Shown: piece by piece, positions 1-7,310 of the stretch | Layout: each line of letters starts with the position of its first letter | Numbering within the stretch: the first letter of the stretch is position 1 | Origin: Aquabacterium sp. J223 | Lineage (GTDB): Bacteria > Pseudomonadota > Gammaproteobacteria > Burkholderiales > Burkholderiaceae_C | Assembly (NCBI RefSeq): GCF_024666615.1 | Contig: NZ_CP088297.1 | Span: forward strand, 496,001-560,000 | Length of the DNA: 64,000 nucleotides | Direction: 5' to 3' | Position numbers and translations under genes: made by a program | Notes under the pieces: model-generated | Told to the model about the DNA's origin: nothing | Database searches by the model: none | Seen by the model: the letters and a program-made list of their open reading frames with translations, nothing else

Positions 1-45
1 CGCCGATAGCATCGGTCATCGTTTGCGACCGCCAAGGAGCCCTGC

Positions 46-615
46 ATGACCGACGACACCGACCGCCTGCCGCCGCTGCCCCTGGACCGGCTCGACGCCG
101 ACCAGCGGGTCGCGGCCGACGAACTGCTCAACGGTCCGCGCAAGGCGGTCAAGGGCCCCTTCATCGCGCTGCTGCGCAGCCCCGCGGTGATGACGCACGC
201 CCAGCGGCTGGGGGCCGCGCTGCGTTTCGACAGCGTGCTGCCCCAGCGGCTGAACGAGTTCGCCACGCTCATCGTCGCGCGGGCCTACAGCCAGCCGTTC
301 GAATGGTCGGTGCACCGTCCGCTGGCGGTGAAGGCCGGCGTGGCCGAGGCCACGGTGCAGGCGGTGGCGGAGGGCCGCCGTCCGACCACCATGGCCGAGG
401 ACGAGGCGCTGGTGCACGACTACACGATGGAGCTGCTGCGGCACCACGGCGTCGGCGACGCCACCTACGAGGCCGCACGCACGCTGCTCGGCGAGCGCGG
501 CGTGGTGGAGCTCACCACGCTGATCGGCTACTTCGCGATGGTCAACGGCGTGCTCAACGTGGCCCGCACGCCGCCCGAGCCGGGCGTGCCGCCGATGCCC
601 TCGCTGCCGGCCTGA
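46..615 (+). CDS. Carboxymuconolactone decarboxylase family protein
   Basis: The 189-residue product resembles the carboxymuconolactone decarboxylase (CMD)/AhpD-like all-helical family. Residues about 70-100 carry the family core, with Glu86 and His90 in an E-x3-H arrangement. The CxxC pair of AhpD-type disulfide reductases is absent (W and S lie between the Glu and His), so a peroxidase-partner role is unlikely and a decarboxylase-like or unknown role is more fitting. The ATG is preceded by AAGGAG at good spacing, which fixes the start. It stands alone at the left edge, and no aromatic-degradation genes are in view. Family assignment is fairly sure; the substrate is unknown. Confidence 0.8.
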   Translation: MTDDTDRLPPLPLDRLDADQRVAADELLNGPRKAVKGPFIALLRSPAVMTHAQRLGAALRFDSVLPQRLNEFATLIVARAYSQPFEWSVHRPLAVKAGVAEATVQAVAEGRRPTTMAEDEALVHDYTMELLRHHGVGDATYEAARTLLGERGVVELTTLIGYFAMVNGVLNVARTPPEPGVPPMPSLPA

Positions 616-808
616 GGCCGGTTCCGCGGCGGCACCCAGTGAGACCACCGTCAGGCGGCTCTGACATGCGGTTGCGCTGAGCGGGAATTGAATCGTGGGG
701 TCATCACGGCGACCATCCTTCCCACAGTTCCTGCCAAGGGCAGCCCCGTCAAGCGGGTCCGGCGGCAGGTCGTTGGCAGTCGTTAAAGGAATTGGAAGGA
801 GCAACCTC

Positions 809-1078
809 ATGAACTTGATCATCTGGCTCGTCGTCGGCGGTCTCTTGGGCTGGGTCGCCAGCATGCTCATGCGCACCGATGGGCAACAGGGCATCGTGCT
901 CAACGTCGTCGTCGGCATCGTCGGCGCGCTGATCGGTGGTTGGCTGCTGGCCCCGATGCTGGGCACCGGCACCATCAACAGCAACGACTTCAGCATCGGC
1001 TCCCTGGCCGTGTCGTTGCTCGGCGCCGTGATCCTGCTGGCCATCGTCAACCTGGTCCGCAGGGGCTCGGTACGCTGA
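809..1078 (+). CDS. GlsB/YeaQ/YmgE-type small membrane protein
   Basis: An 89-residue, glycine-rich, very hydrophobic protein with three predicted membrane segments (about 2-22, 28-50 and 65-86). It begins MNLIIWLVVGGLLGWVAS, typical of the GlsB/YeaQ/YmgE (transglycosylase-associated) family of small inner-membrane stress proteins; the biochemical role of the family is not known. I chose the ATG at 809 because GGAAGGAG sits just upstream; a longer in-frame reading back to 695 would add a non-hydrophobic 38-residue tail with no ribosome site. A strong hairpin terminator follows directly. Confidence 0.85.
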   Translation: MNLIIWLVVGGLLGWVASMLMRTDGQQGIVLNVVVGIVGALIGGWLLAPMLGTGTINSNDFSIGSLAVSLLGAVILLAIVNLVRRGSVR

Positions 1079-1098
1079 CCTTCGGCAGCCTCTCCGCG

Positions 1099-1131
1099 AA
1101 GGCGGCGGTCCTCAGGGACCGCCGCCTTTTT
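1099..1131 (+). terminator. Rho-independent terminator, shared by convergent genes
   Basis: A perfect 13-bp stem (1099-1111 with 1116-1128) with a 4-base TCAG loop is followed by TTTTT on the plus strand, and AA precedes it for the minus strand. It ends the small membrane-protein gene. The TCA in the loop is the complement of the TGA stop codon of the UdgX gene on the other strand. Confidence 0.85.
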
Positions 1132-1780
1132 CGTTCGTGAGCTTGAGGGCGGCGCCGGTGTCCGGTCGGCCGCCGGCGACGAGCCGGTCGCTGGCCAGCT
1201 TCAGGTCGTCCAGCCACCGGACATAGGCCGGTTCCCGCTCGCCCGCGTGCAAGCGCAACAGGGCCGAGGGGTGCAGCGTCACCAGCACCGGCAGGCCGTC
1301 GGCGGGGCGGGTCGTCCAGCGTCCGCGCAGGCCCGACACGGTGGCCTGCGGGCCGAGCAGCGCCCGGGCGGCGGTGGCGCCGAGCGCGACGATGGCACCC
1401 GGGCGCACCGTGTCGAGTTCGCCCTGCAGCCACTGCGCGCAGATCGCCGCCTCGCGTTGTGCCGGCGTCTTGTGCAGCCGGCGCTGTCCGCGCCACTCGA
1501 ACTTGAAGTGCTTGACCGCGTTGGTGACGTAGAGCCGCTCGCGTGGCCACTGCAGCTGCGCCAGCGCCCGGTCCAGCAGCCGGCCGGCGGGGCCGACGAA
1601 GGGCCGGCCCTGGTGGTCCTCCTGGTCGCCGGGCTGTTCCCCGACCAGCATCAGCGCCGGCCGCAGCGGCCCTTCGCCCCAGACCATGCGGGTGCCGAGC
1701 AGGCCGATCGGGCAGTCGCGGCAGCCTCGGGCCTGCTCGGCCAGCGCGTGCCAGCGCGTCTCGTCGTCCACCGCGTCCAT
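1112..1780 (-). CDS. udgX: UdgX-type uracil-DNA binding protein (stand-alone)
   Basis: A 222-residue member of the family-4-like uracil-DNA glycosylases. It shows Cys20-x2-Cys23 and Cys114 for an iron-sulfur cluster, GEQPGDQED at 47-55 (UdgX-type motif A; family 4 usually has GEAPG), GRPFVGPAG at 58-66, and HPSALLR at 170-176 (motif B). The loop RRLHKTP at 100-106 corresponds to the KRRIH loop of UdgX, whose histidine (here His103) bonds covalently to the deoxyribose after uracil release. These features favour UdgX over an ordinary family-4 enzyme. The stop codon lies in the loop of the terminator at 1099-1131. A second copy of the domain is fused to DUF4130 less than 1 kb away. No SOS-like box is visible before this copy. 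Confidence 0.88.
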   Translation of the reverse strand: MDAVDDETRWHALAEQARGCRDCPIGLLGTRMVWGEGPLRPALMLVGEQPGDQEDHQGRPFVGPAGRLLDRALAQLQWPRERLYVTNAVKHFKFEWRGQRRLHKTPAQREAAICAQWLQGELDTVRPGAIVALGATAARALLGPQATVSGLRGRWTTRPADGLPVLVTLHPSALLRLHAGEREPAYVRWLDDLKLASDRLVAGGRPDTGAALKLTNEKGGGP

Positions 1781-1833
1781 GGCCCGCGGGGGTGCAAGGC
1801 AGGTGCCCGGCCAGCGGCTATCGTCACGGCCCC

Positions 1834-2535
1834 ATGACGCCCATCACGCCCACCCACGACGTTCCCTCCTCCGCCAGCCGGCTGCCCCGGGCCTGGAAGC
1901 GCTGGCTGCTCCTGGCCCTGCTGGTGGCCGGCCTGCTGCGCCTGGGCGTCGGCCTGGGCAGCGACGGCCTGCAGGCGCTGGACGAGCGGCTGATGCTGGC
2001 GCTGCGCTCACCCCATGCCGAGGCCGACCTGCGGGGGCCGTGGTGGTTGCCCGGCATGGTGCGCGACGTCTCGGCCCTGGGCAGCACCGTGGTGCTGACG
2101 CTGGTGACCGTCGGCGCGCTCGGGCAATTGCTGCTGATGGGGAGGCGGGCGGCGGCGCTGCGCGTGCTGCTGGCGGTGCTCGGCGGCCTGGTGATCAGCC
2201 ACGGTCTGAAGGGGCTGATCGAACGGCCGCGGCCGCGGCTGGTGCCGCACCTGGACGCGGTGGTCAACGCCAGCTTCCCCAGCGGCCATGCGCTGATGTC
2301 GGCGGTGGTCTACCTCACCCTCGGCGTGCTGCTGGCCGCGCAGGCGACGCGGCGCCGCGAACGCGCCTACGTGCTCGGCCTGGCGCTGCTGATGACGGTG
2401 GCCGTGGGCAGCAGCCGGGTCTACCTGGGCGTTCACTGGCCCAGCGACGTGCTCGGCGGCTGGGCGCTGGGGCTGGCCTGGGCGCTGCTGTGCGCGCGCT
2501 GGCTGCCGGTGCGCACCGCCGGCGACGCGCCCTGA
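1834..2535 (+). CDS. PAP2 family phosphatase (membrane)
   Basis: A 233-residue integral membrane phosphatase of the PAP2/acid phosphatase superfamily, probably acting on lipid or undecaprenyl-type phosphates. The three catalytic motifs are all present: K126-x4-RPRPR, PSGH at 149-152, and SRVYLGVHWPSD near 194-205 with His201 and Asp205. Hydrophobic segments run from about 24-42 and then repeatedly to 225. The start is the ATG at 1834, since upstream in-frame sequence is antisense to the UdgX gene and looks non-coding. The 3' end overlaps the convergent DUF4130-UdgX gene by about 100 bp. Substrate cannot be told from the sequence. Confidence 0.88.
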   Translation: MTPITPTHDVPSSASRLPRAWKRWLLLALLVAGLLRLGVGLGSDGLQALDERLMLALRSPHAEADLRGPWWLPGMVRDVSALGSTVVLTLVTVGALGQLLLMGRRAAALRVLLAVLGGLVISHGLKGLIERPRPRLVPHLDAVVNASFPSGHALMSAVVYLTLGVLLAAQATRRRERAYVLGLALLMTVAVGSSRVYLGVHWPSDVLGGWALGLAWALLCARWLPVRTAGDAP

Positions 2536-3986
2536 CCGACCTGTGCCGGCAGCGAGCGCAGGTCGTCGAGCCACTGCTCGAAGGCCGCGGCCTGCTCCCC
2601 GGCGGGCAGCCGCAGCAGCGCCGCCGGGTGCAGGGTGACCAGCACGCGGCGGCCGTCGGTGCGCGTGAGCCACTGCCCGCGCTCGCGCAGCACCGCCACC
2701 GGCCGGCCCAGCAGCGCCCTCGCCGCCGTGCCGCCCAGGGCCACCAGCGGCCGGTCGGCCGGCAGGGCGGCCAGTTCCTGCTGCAGCCAGCCCTGGCAGG
2801 CCAGCAGCTCGCGCTGGCCGGGCGTCTTGTGGATGCGCCGCTGGCCGCGCAGCTCATGACCGAAGTGCTTGACCGCGTTGGTGAGGTACAGCCGCTCGCG
2901 CGGCAGGCCCAGCTCGGCCAGCACCCGGTCGAGCAGCCGGCCGGCGGGGCCGACGAACGGGCGGCCCTGCAGGTCCTCCTGGTCGCCGGGCTGCTCGCCG
3001 ACCAGCACCGCCAGCGCGTCGGCGCTGCCCTCGCTGAACACCGTCTGCGTCGCCCGCGCGCCCAGCGGGCAGGCGGTGCAGCCGGCGGCCTGGCGGCGCA
3101 GCGCGTCCAGACCCGCCACCGGCGCGGCCGGGGCGGTCGCCGCCATCGCGGGCAGCCGGCGGCGGGTGACGGTGGGCGGCTGGTCGATCATCGTCTGCAT
3201 GCGGCGCGTGGCCTCGGCGGCCAGCGGTGCGATCAGCCGGGCCTCGGGCAGCAGCGGCCAGTAGCGGCGCGGCATCTCGCGTTGCATCGCCTGCAGCTTC
3301 AGCCGGGCGGGGTTGAAGATGCTGGCGTAGTAGGTGCGCCACAGGGCGTGCTGCGCGTCCTCGGCCGGCGCGTCCTCCCGCCGTGCACCGGCGCCGAAGG
3401 CCAGGCGCTCGCCGTCCCAGGCGACGCTGCGCAGCGGCGTGAGGATGGCCCAGCGCATCGACGCGAAGCGCCGCGCGAAGAAGGGCGCGTTGGCCTCGAC
3501 GATGTGGTGCTGCGGCTCGAACCAGGCCACGAAGCGGGACGGCTCGCCCGGCCCGTCGCCGGGTTGTTCATGGAAGCGCAGGAAGGCGCGCATCTTGTGG
3601 AGGTCCCGGCGCACGGCCTTGGCCAGCGCTTCGGCGGCGACCCAGTCGGCGTCCAGCGGGTCGTGGCGCAGGCCGGGCTCGCGCTGCAGGCGCCAGGCCA
3701 GGCGGTAGAGCAGGGCGTGGCGCCGCGGGTCGGCGTGCAGCAGGGCGTGCGGCGCCAGGTCGAGGAAGCGCGGCGGCACGGCGACGGCGGCCGTCGGGCC
3801 GTCGAGGGGCGATGGCTCGGCCGCCGCCGCTCCGTCGTCGAAGAGCCCGGCCTCGGCCTCGCCCTCGACCGCCCAGCGCAGGTCCTGCGGCGGCACCTGG
3901 TCGCGCAGCAGCGCGCGGCTGGCGCGCCCCCAGCCGGCGGCGTCGGCCGGTCCGCCGAGTCGGATGACGCGGGGCCCGGCCGCCAT
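2433..3986 (-). CDS. DUF4130 (TIGR03915) - UdgX fusion, putative DNA repair protein
   Basis: A 517-residue two-domain protein. Residues about 5-260 form the DUF4130/TIGR03915 domain (KMRAFLRFHE near 131-140; ASIFNPARLKLQAMQREMPR near 221-240). Residues about 295-480 form a UdgX domain: Cys303-x2-Cys306, Cys397, GEQPGDQED at 330-338, RRIHKTP at 383-389 with the covalent-type His386, and HPAALLR at 453-459. The ATG at 3986 lies 8 bases past the stop of the upstream radical SAM gene, so the two are one operon. In many genomes TIGR03915 proteins travel with this radical SAM family and are called putative DNA modification/repair proteins; the reaction is unknown. The last 34 residues are low complexity and overlap the opposite-strand PAP2 gene. 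LexA control is inferred from the box at 5260-5275. Confidence 0.88.
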   Translation of the reverse strand: MAAGPRVIRLGGPADAAGWGRASRALLRDQVPPQDLRWAVEGEAEAGLFDDGAAAAEPSPLDGPTAAVAVPPRFLDLAPHALLHADPRRHALLYRLAWRLQREPGLRHDPLDADWVAAEALAKAVRRDLHKMRAFLRFHEQPGDGPGEPSRFVAWFEPQHHIVEANAPFFARRFASMRWAILTPLRSVAWDGERLAFGAGARREDAPAEDAQHALWRTYYASIFNPARLKLQAMQREMPRRYWPLLPEARLIAPLAAEATRRMQTMIDQPPTVTRRRLPAMAATAPAAPVAGLDALRRQAAGCTACPLGARATQTVFSEGSADALAVLVGEQPGDQEDLQGRPFVGPAGRLLDRVLAELGLPRERLYLTNAVKHFGHELRGQRRIHKTPGQRELLACQGWLQQELAALPADRPLVALGGTAARALLGRPVAVLRERGQWLTRTDGRRVLVTLHPAALLRLPAGEQAAAFEQWLDDLRSLPAQVGQGASPAVRTGSQRAHSSAQASPSAQPPSTSLGQ

Positions 3987-3994
3987 CGCTCGGC

Positions 3995-5234
3995 TCAGAA
4001 CAGCGCCGCCTGCGCCGGCGTCGCCGCGGGCGCCGTCGCCGGTTGCCGCGGCCGGTGGTCGGCCAGCACGACGAAGGGCAGCAGCGTGGCCAGCGGCGCC
4101 TTCAGCCGCTTGAGGTCGTCCAGCCGCAGCAGCCGGTGGCGGCGGCTCATCAGCAGCCGCTCCACCGAACGCGGGCCGAGCCCGGGCACGCGCAGCAGCA
4201 GCTCGCGCGGCGCGCGGTTGAGGTCGACCGGGAAGCGGTCGGCGTGCGCCAGCGCCCACGCGCGCTTCGGGTCGACGGCCAGCGGCAGCAGCCCGTCGCC
4301 GTCGGTGACGATCTCCTGCGGCTCGTAGCCGTAGAAGCGCAGCAGCCAGTCGGCCTGGTAGAGCCGGTGCTCGCGCACCAGCGGCGGCGCCGTTGGCGGC
4401 AGGCGCGAGGAGGCGTCGGGGATGGGGCTGAAGGCGGAGTAGTAGACCGCGCCGCAGGCCATAGGCGGCGTAGGCGGTGCTGCTGACCTCGAGCACGGTG
4501 CGGTCGTCGGTGGCGTCGGCGCCGACGATGAGCTGGGTGCTCTGGCCCGCCGGGGCGAAGCGGGGCGCCACGGCCGGCCGTGGCGCCAGGCCGGGCGCGG
4601 CGCGCGGCGCGACCGGTCGGGCGGCCTCTTTCGCCTCGTCGATGAGCAGCCTCAGCCGGGCCATCGAGCGGCGGATGCCGGTGCCGTCCTTCTCCGGCGC
4701 CAGCGCCTGCAGCGACTGCGGCGTCGGCAACTCGAGGTTGATGCTCAGCCGGTCGGCATGGCGGCCGGCGCGGGCCAGCAGCTCGGGCGAGGCGTCGGGG
4801 ATGGTCTTGAGGTGGATGTAGCCGCGGAAGTCGTGCTCCTCGCGCAGCAGCCGGGCGACCTCGATCACCTGCTCCATCGTGTGGTCCGGGCTCTTGACGA
4901 TGCCGCTGGACAGGAACAGGCCCTCGATGAGGTTGCGGCGGTAGAAGTCCAGCGTCAGCTGCACCACCTCCTGCGGCGTGAAGCGGGCGCGCGGCACGTT
5001 GGACGACACCCGGTTGACGCAGTACAGGCAGTCGTAGGTGCAGAAGTTGGTCAGCAGCACCTTCAGCAGCGAGATGCAGCGTCCGTCGGGCGCGTAGCTG
5101 TGGCAGATGCCCATGCCTTCGGTGGAGCCCAGGCCGCCGTCGCGGGCGTCGCGCTGGGTGGTGCCGCTGGAAGCGCAGGAGGCGTCGTACTTGGCGGCAT
5201 CGGCCAGGACGGCGAGCTTGGCGTGGAGGTCCAT
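3995..5234 (-). pseudogene. Putative DNA modification/repair radical SAM protein, one frameshift
   Basis: The N-terminal part (from ATG 5234) has the radical SAM cluster motif NFCTYDCLYC (Cys65, Cys69, Cys72) plus other conserved cysteines at 20, 44 and 53, as in the TIGR03916 family. The C-terminal part, ending at 3995, is in another frame and holds a helix-hairpin-helix (RVPGLGPRSVERLL) that should bind DNA. The frames join cleanly near 4447-4454: dropping one G from the minus-strand CGGCGCGGTC restores YGLRRVYYSAFSPIPD. Corrected length is about 412 residues, normal for the family. Either a sequencing indel or a recent mutation; I favour the first because the rest is intact. Followed 8 bases later by its usual partner, DUF4130, here fused to UdgX. 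Confidence 0.85.
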
Positions 5235-5259
5235 GGAACAGCGGATCGGACACCAATGA

Positions 5260-5275
5260 CTGGATGGACATACAG
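5260..5275 (-). promoter_or_regulatory. LexA-like SOS box
   Basis: Read on the minus strand the 16-mer is CTGTATGTCCATCCAG. It matches the LexA consensus CTG-N10-CAG, with the left half-site CTGTATG perfect and one mismatch in the right ACAG half. It sits 26-41 bases before the start codon of the radical SAM gene, where it would overlap the promoter. This suggests SOS induction of the radical SAM / DUF4130-UdgX operon. Inference from sequence only. Confidence 0.65.
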
Positions 5276-5438
5276 CATACTGCGACTACCCATCCAGCCG
5301 GCCAAGCCCCTGCCGTTAACCCTTCAAGCGGCGGCCTCCCCCAGGCGGTGTAGTCGGCGGCCGACAGCGCGTCCTGCAAGGGGCTGATGGCGCCGGCCCG
5401 GGAATCGGCACACAGTGAGAGCACATTGGGAGCACGAC

Positions 5439-5618
5439 ATGGCAAACGAAGTGACATGGGCGGCCGAGCCGCCGGGCATGACCGGCGGCAGCGCGGCGAC
5501 GGCCCCATCGGTGGACGAGGAGGGTTGGGGCCTGGGATGCGAGGCCGCCCATCCGGCACTGCTCGGGCTCATCGACGCCGCCGCGGGCGAGCCGCCCGTG
5601 CTGCTGCCCGCGTCCTGA
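5439..5618 (+). CDS. Possible small hypothetical protein
   Basis: A 59-residue frame starting MANEVTWAAEPPG. A GGGAG lies about 7 bases before the ATG, the only support for translation. I recognise no family, and there is no signal peptide or membrane segment. It lies between two minus-strand genes and could equally be non-coding, since long open frames arise by chance at this GC content. Confidence 0.25.
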   Translation: MANEVTWAAEPPGMTGGSAATAPSVDEEGWGLGCEAAHPALLGLIDAAAGEPPVLLPAS

Positions 5619-5649
5619 CGCTCGGAGGCCGCCGCTCCCCGAGAAGGGG

Positions 5650-6769
5650 TCAGCGGCGTCGGATCACCAGGGCGGGCGCCGCCAGCCGCGCCCGCAACCG
5701 GTCTGCCGCACCCTGCGCCTCGCTGCGGCTGCGGTAAGGCCCGGCCTGCACCCGGTGCAGGCGCTCGTCGCTGACCAGGGTCAGCCGCGGCAGCGCGTCG
5801 GATAACTCGGCGGCCAGCCGCTCCAGCAGCCCGCGCGCCGCGTCGGCGTCGCGGAACGCGCCCAGCTGCAGCCAGAAGCCGGCGCTGCCAGCCCCTCCGG
5901 TGGCGTGGCCGGGGGCGGGGCGGGCGGCGAGGTGCGAAGCTCGGTCGGCTCGGCTGCGCCGGGCAACGCGGCGACGGCGAGCTCCGACGGCCCCACCGGC
6001 TGCGCGGCGGCGGCCATCTCGGCCGACGGGGCCGGGGCGGGCGACGCCGCCGTGGGGGGCCGGCCGGCCGCGCGCCGCCGCTGACGCCGCGGGCGCCCCG
6101 CCCGCGGGGATGGCTGGGACAGGCCGCGGCGCCTGTGCCAATGCGGTGTCGGCGTTGCGCCGCCACGCGCCGGTGCGGATGTCTTCGGGGGGTGATGCGC
6201 TCGATCTCCACCGGCCGCACGCCGCGGAGCACGTCCAGCTTCAGGGCGGCGGTGTAGCTGAGGTCGATGATGCGGTCGGGGTGGAAGGGGCCGCGGTCGT
6301 TGACGCGGACGATCACCTCCCGGCCGTTGGCCGGGTTGCGCACCCGCACGTAGCTCGGAATGGGCAGCGTGGTGTGCGCCGCCGTCATGGCGAACATGTC
6401 GTAGGGCTCGCCGCTGGCGGTGGGCCGGCCGTGGAAGCCTCGGCCGTACCAGGAGGCGAGGCCGCTTTCGCGCAGGGGCGCCTCGGCCGGCAGCGGCTGG
6501 TAGACGCGGCCGAAGAGCACGTAGGGCCGGTTCGGCCCGCCGGCGCGGATGGTCTCCAGCCGGGGTTCGGCGTCGGGCACCTGGGCCAGATCGGGCGGCG
6601 GCTGCTCGGGCGGTCCGTCGCGGCCCGGCGGCGGCGGTGGCGCGGCGACACGGGGGCCGGCCGGCGGGGTGGCGGCGCAGCCGGCGAGCAGGGCGGCGAC
6701 CAGGGCCGCCGACAGCCCGACCACTCGACGCGGCGCCCGGGCCGGCTGGGCACGGGGATCGCCCGTCAC
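5650..6769 (-). pseudogene. rlpA: RlpA-like septal ring lytic transglycosylase, one frameshift
   Basis: RlpA is an outer-membrane lipoprotein that cleaves glycan strands lacking stem peptides at the division site. From the GTG at 6769 the product has a short hydrophobic segment ending in the lipobox LLAGC, then a double-psi beta-barrel domain (GLASWYGRGFHGRPTASGE; VRVNDRGPFHPDRIIDLS) with the catalytic-type aspartate. The C-terminal SPOR domain (FWLQLGAFRDADAARGLLE ... VQAGPYRSRSEAQ) is in another frame. The shift is in a run of six G on the plus strand at 6187-6192; with five, the frames join as ERITPEDIRTGAWRRNADT. Since both domains are well preserved I suspect a homopolymer miscall. The corrected protein is about 372 residues. 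GTG start is tentative; no clear ribosome site. Confidence 0.85.
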
Positions 6770-6817
6770 CGGGGGACGGGCGGCGCCGCCGCCCCCTTCG
6801 ACACGAGGACCGATTCC

Positions 6818-7285
6818 ATGGCCAACAGCCCCCTGCTGGGCGGCACCCGCCCCGCCTCCACGCGCCGCGAAGGCACCGGCGTCGACCGCCTGGGCCCGAG
6901 CGACCTTTCCGACAGCGGCAGCGACCTGATGGGCGCCGACGGCGCCGTCGACACCGACGGCATCGGCCTGGACGGCGAGGACATCCGGCGCGAGCGCGGC
7001 GCCGGCGCCGACATCGGCGACGCCAACCTGGACAGCGACAGCGACATGGGCGGCACCGGCGAACGGGCCGAGGCCGGCCGCGACACGGTGCACGACGACG
7101 CGCCCGACATCTCGCCCGATCGGATCGTCGGCGGCGACCCGGCGGAGGACGAGGAGGGCCTGGACGACCTCGACGCCGTGGCCGCGATGGCCGACGACGA
7201 GGACCCGGCGGCGGTCGAGCGCGAGGCCGAGGGCGCGGCCGACCCCGACGACCTCGACGACCTCGACGACGACGCGCGGGCCTGA
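6818..7285 (+). CDS. Acidic, disordered hypothetical protein
   Basis: A 155-residue protein with no hydrophobic core and very high Asp/Glu content, ending in a DDLDDLDDDARA tail. It begins MANSPLLGGTRPASTR and contains LGPSDLSDSGSDLMG. I have the impression of similar acidic disordered proteins in other Burkholderiales, but do not recognise a domain and give no function. A GAGG motif precedes the ATG at 6818, fixing the start. It is divergent from rlpA and convergent with a PAP2 phosphatase gene. Confidence 0.65.
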   Translation: MANSPLLGGTRPASTRREGTGVDRLGPSDLSDSGSDLMGADGAVDTDGIGLDGEDIRRERGAGADIGDANLDSDSDMGGTGERAEAGRDTVHDDAPDISPDRIVGGDPAEDEEGLDDLDAVAAMADDEDPAAVEREAEGAADPDDLDDLDDDARA

Positions 7286-7310
7286 GCGGCCGCCGGCATC
7301 GACGTCGCCG

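Larger units (their letters stand above)
5235..5649. other. Upstream region of the radical SAM operon; mostly non-coding
   Basis: This roughly 415-base stretch separates the radical SAM gene from the rlpA gene. It holds the LexA-like box at 5260-5275 and one doubtful short reading frame at 5439-5618. On the minus strand a TATGCT hexamer around 5275-5282 could be a -10 element overlapping the LexA-like box. I see no RNA gene or repeat in it. Confidence 0.5.

Noticed and set aside
16-1050. A 344-codon minus-strand frame over the left end
   Set aside because: It lies antisense to the CMD-family gene and the small membrane protein, both of which have ribosome sites and family motifs.
1686-4328. 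A very long plus-strand open frame (about 880 codons) opposite the UdgX and radical SAM genes
   Set aside because: It is an antisense artefact of high GC: composition is Arg/Ala/Gly-rich, no family motifs, and clear real genes lie on the other strand.
2433-5234. Reading the minus-strand 2433-5234 stretch as one 933-residue fusion protein
   Set aside because: The middle (about residues 265-410) is a wrong-frame translation; the proper C-terminus of the radical SAM protein with its HhH is in another frame and stops at 3995, and the DUF4130 gene has its own ATG.
7215-7285. Repeated GACGACCTCGAC units as a CRISPR or tandem repeat
   Set aside because: They simply encode the Asp-Leu-Asp-rich tail of the acidic protein; unit spacing is irregular and there are no spacers.
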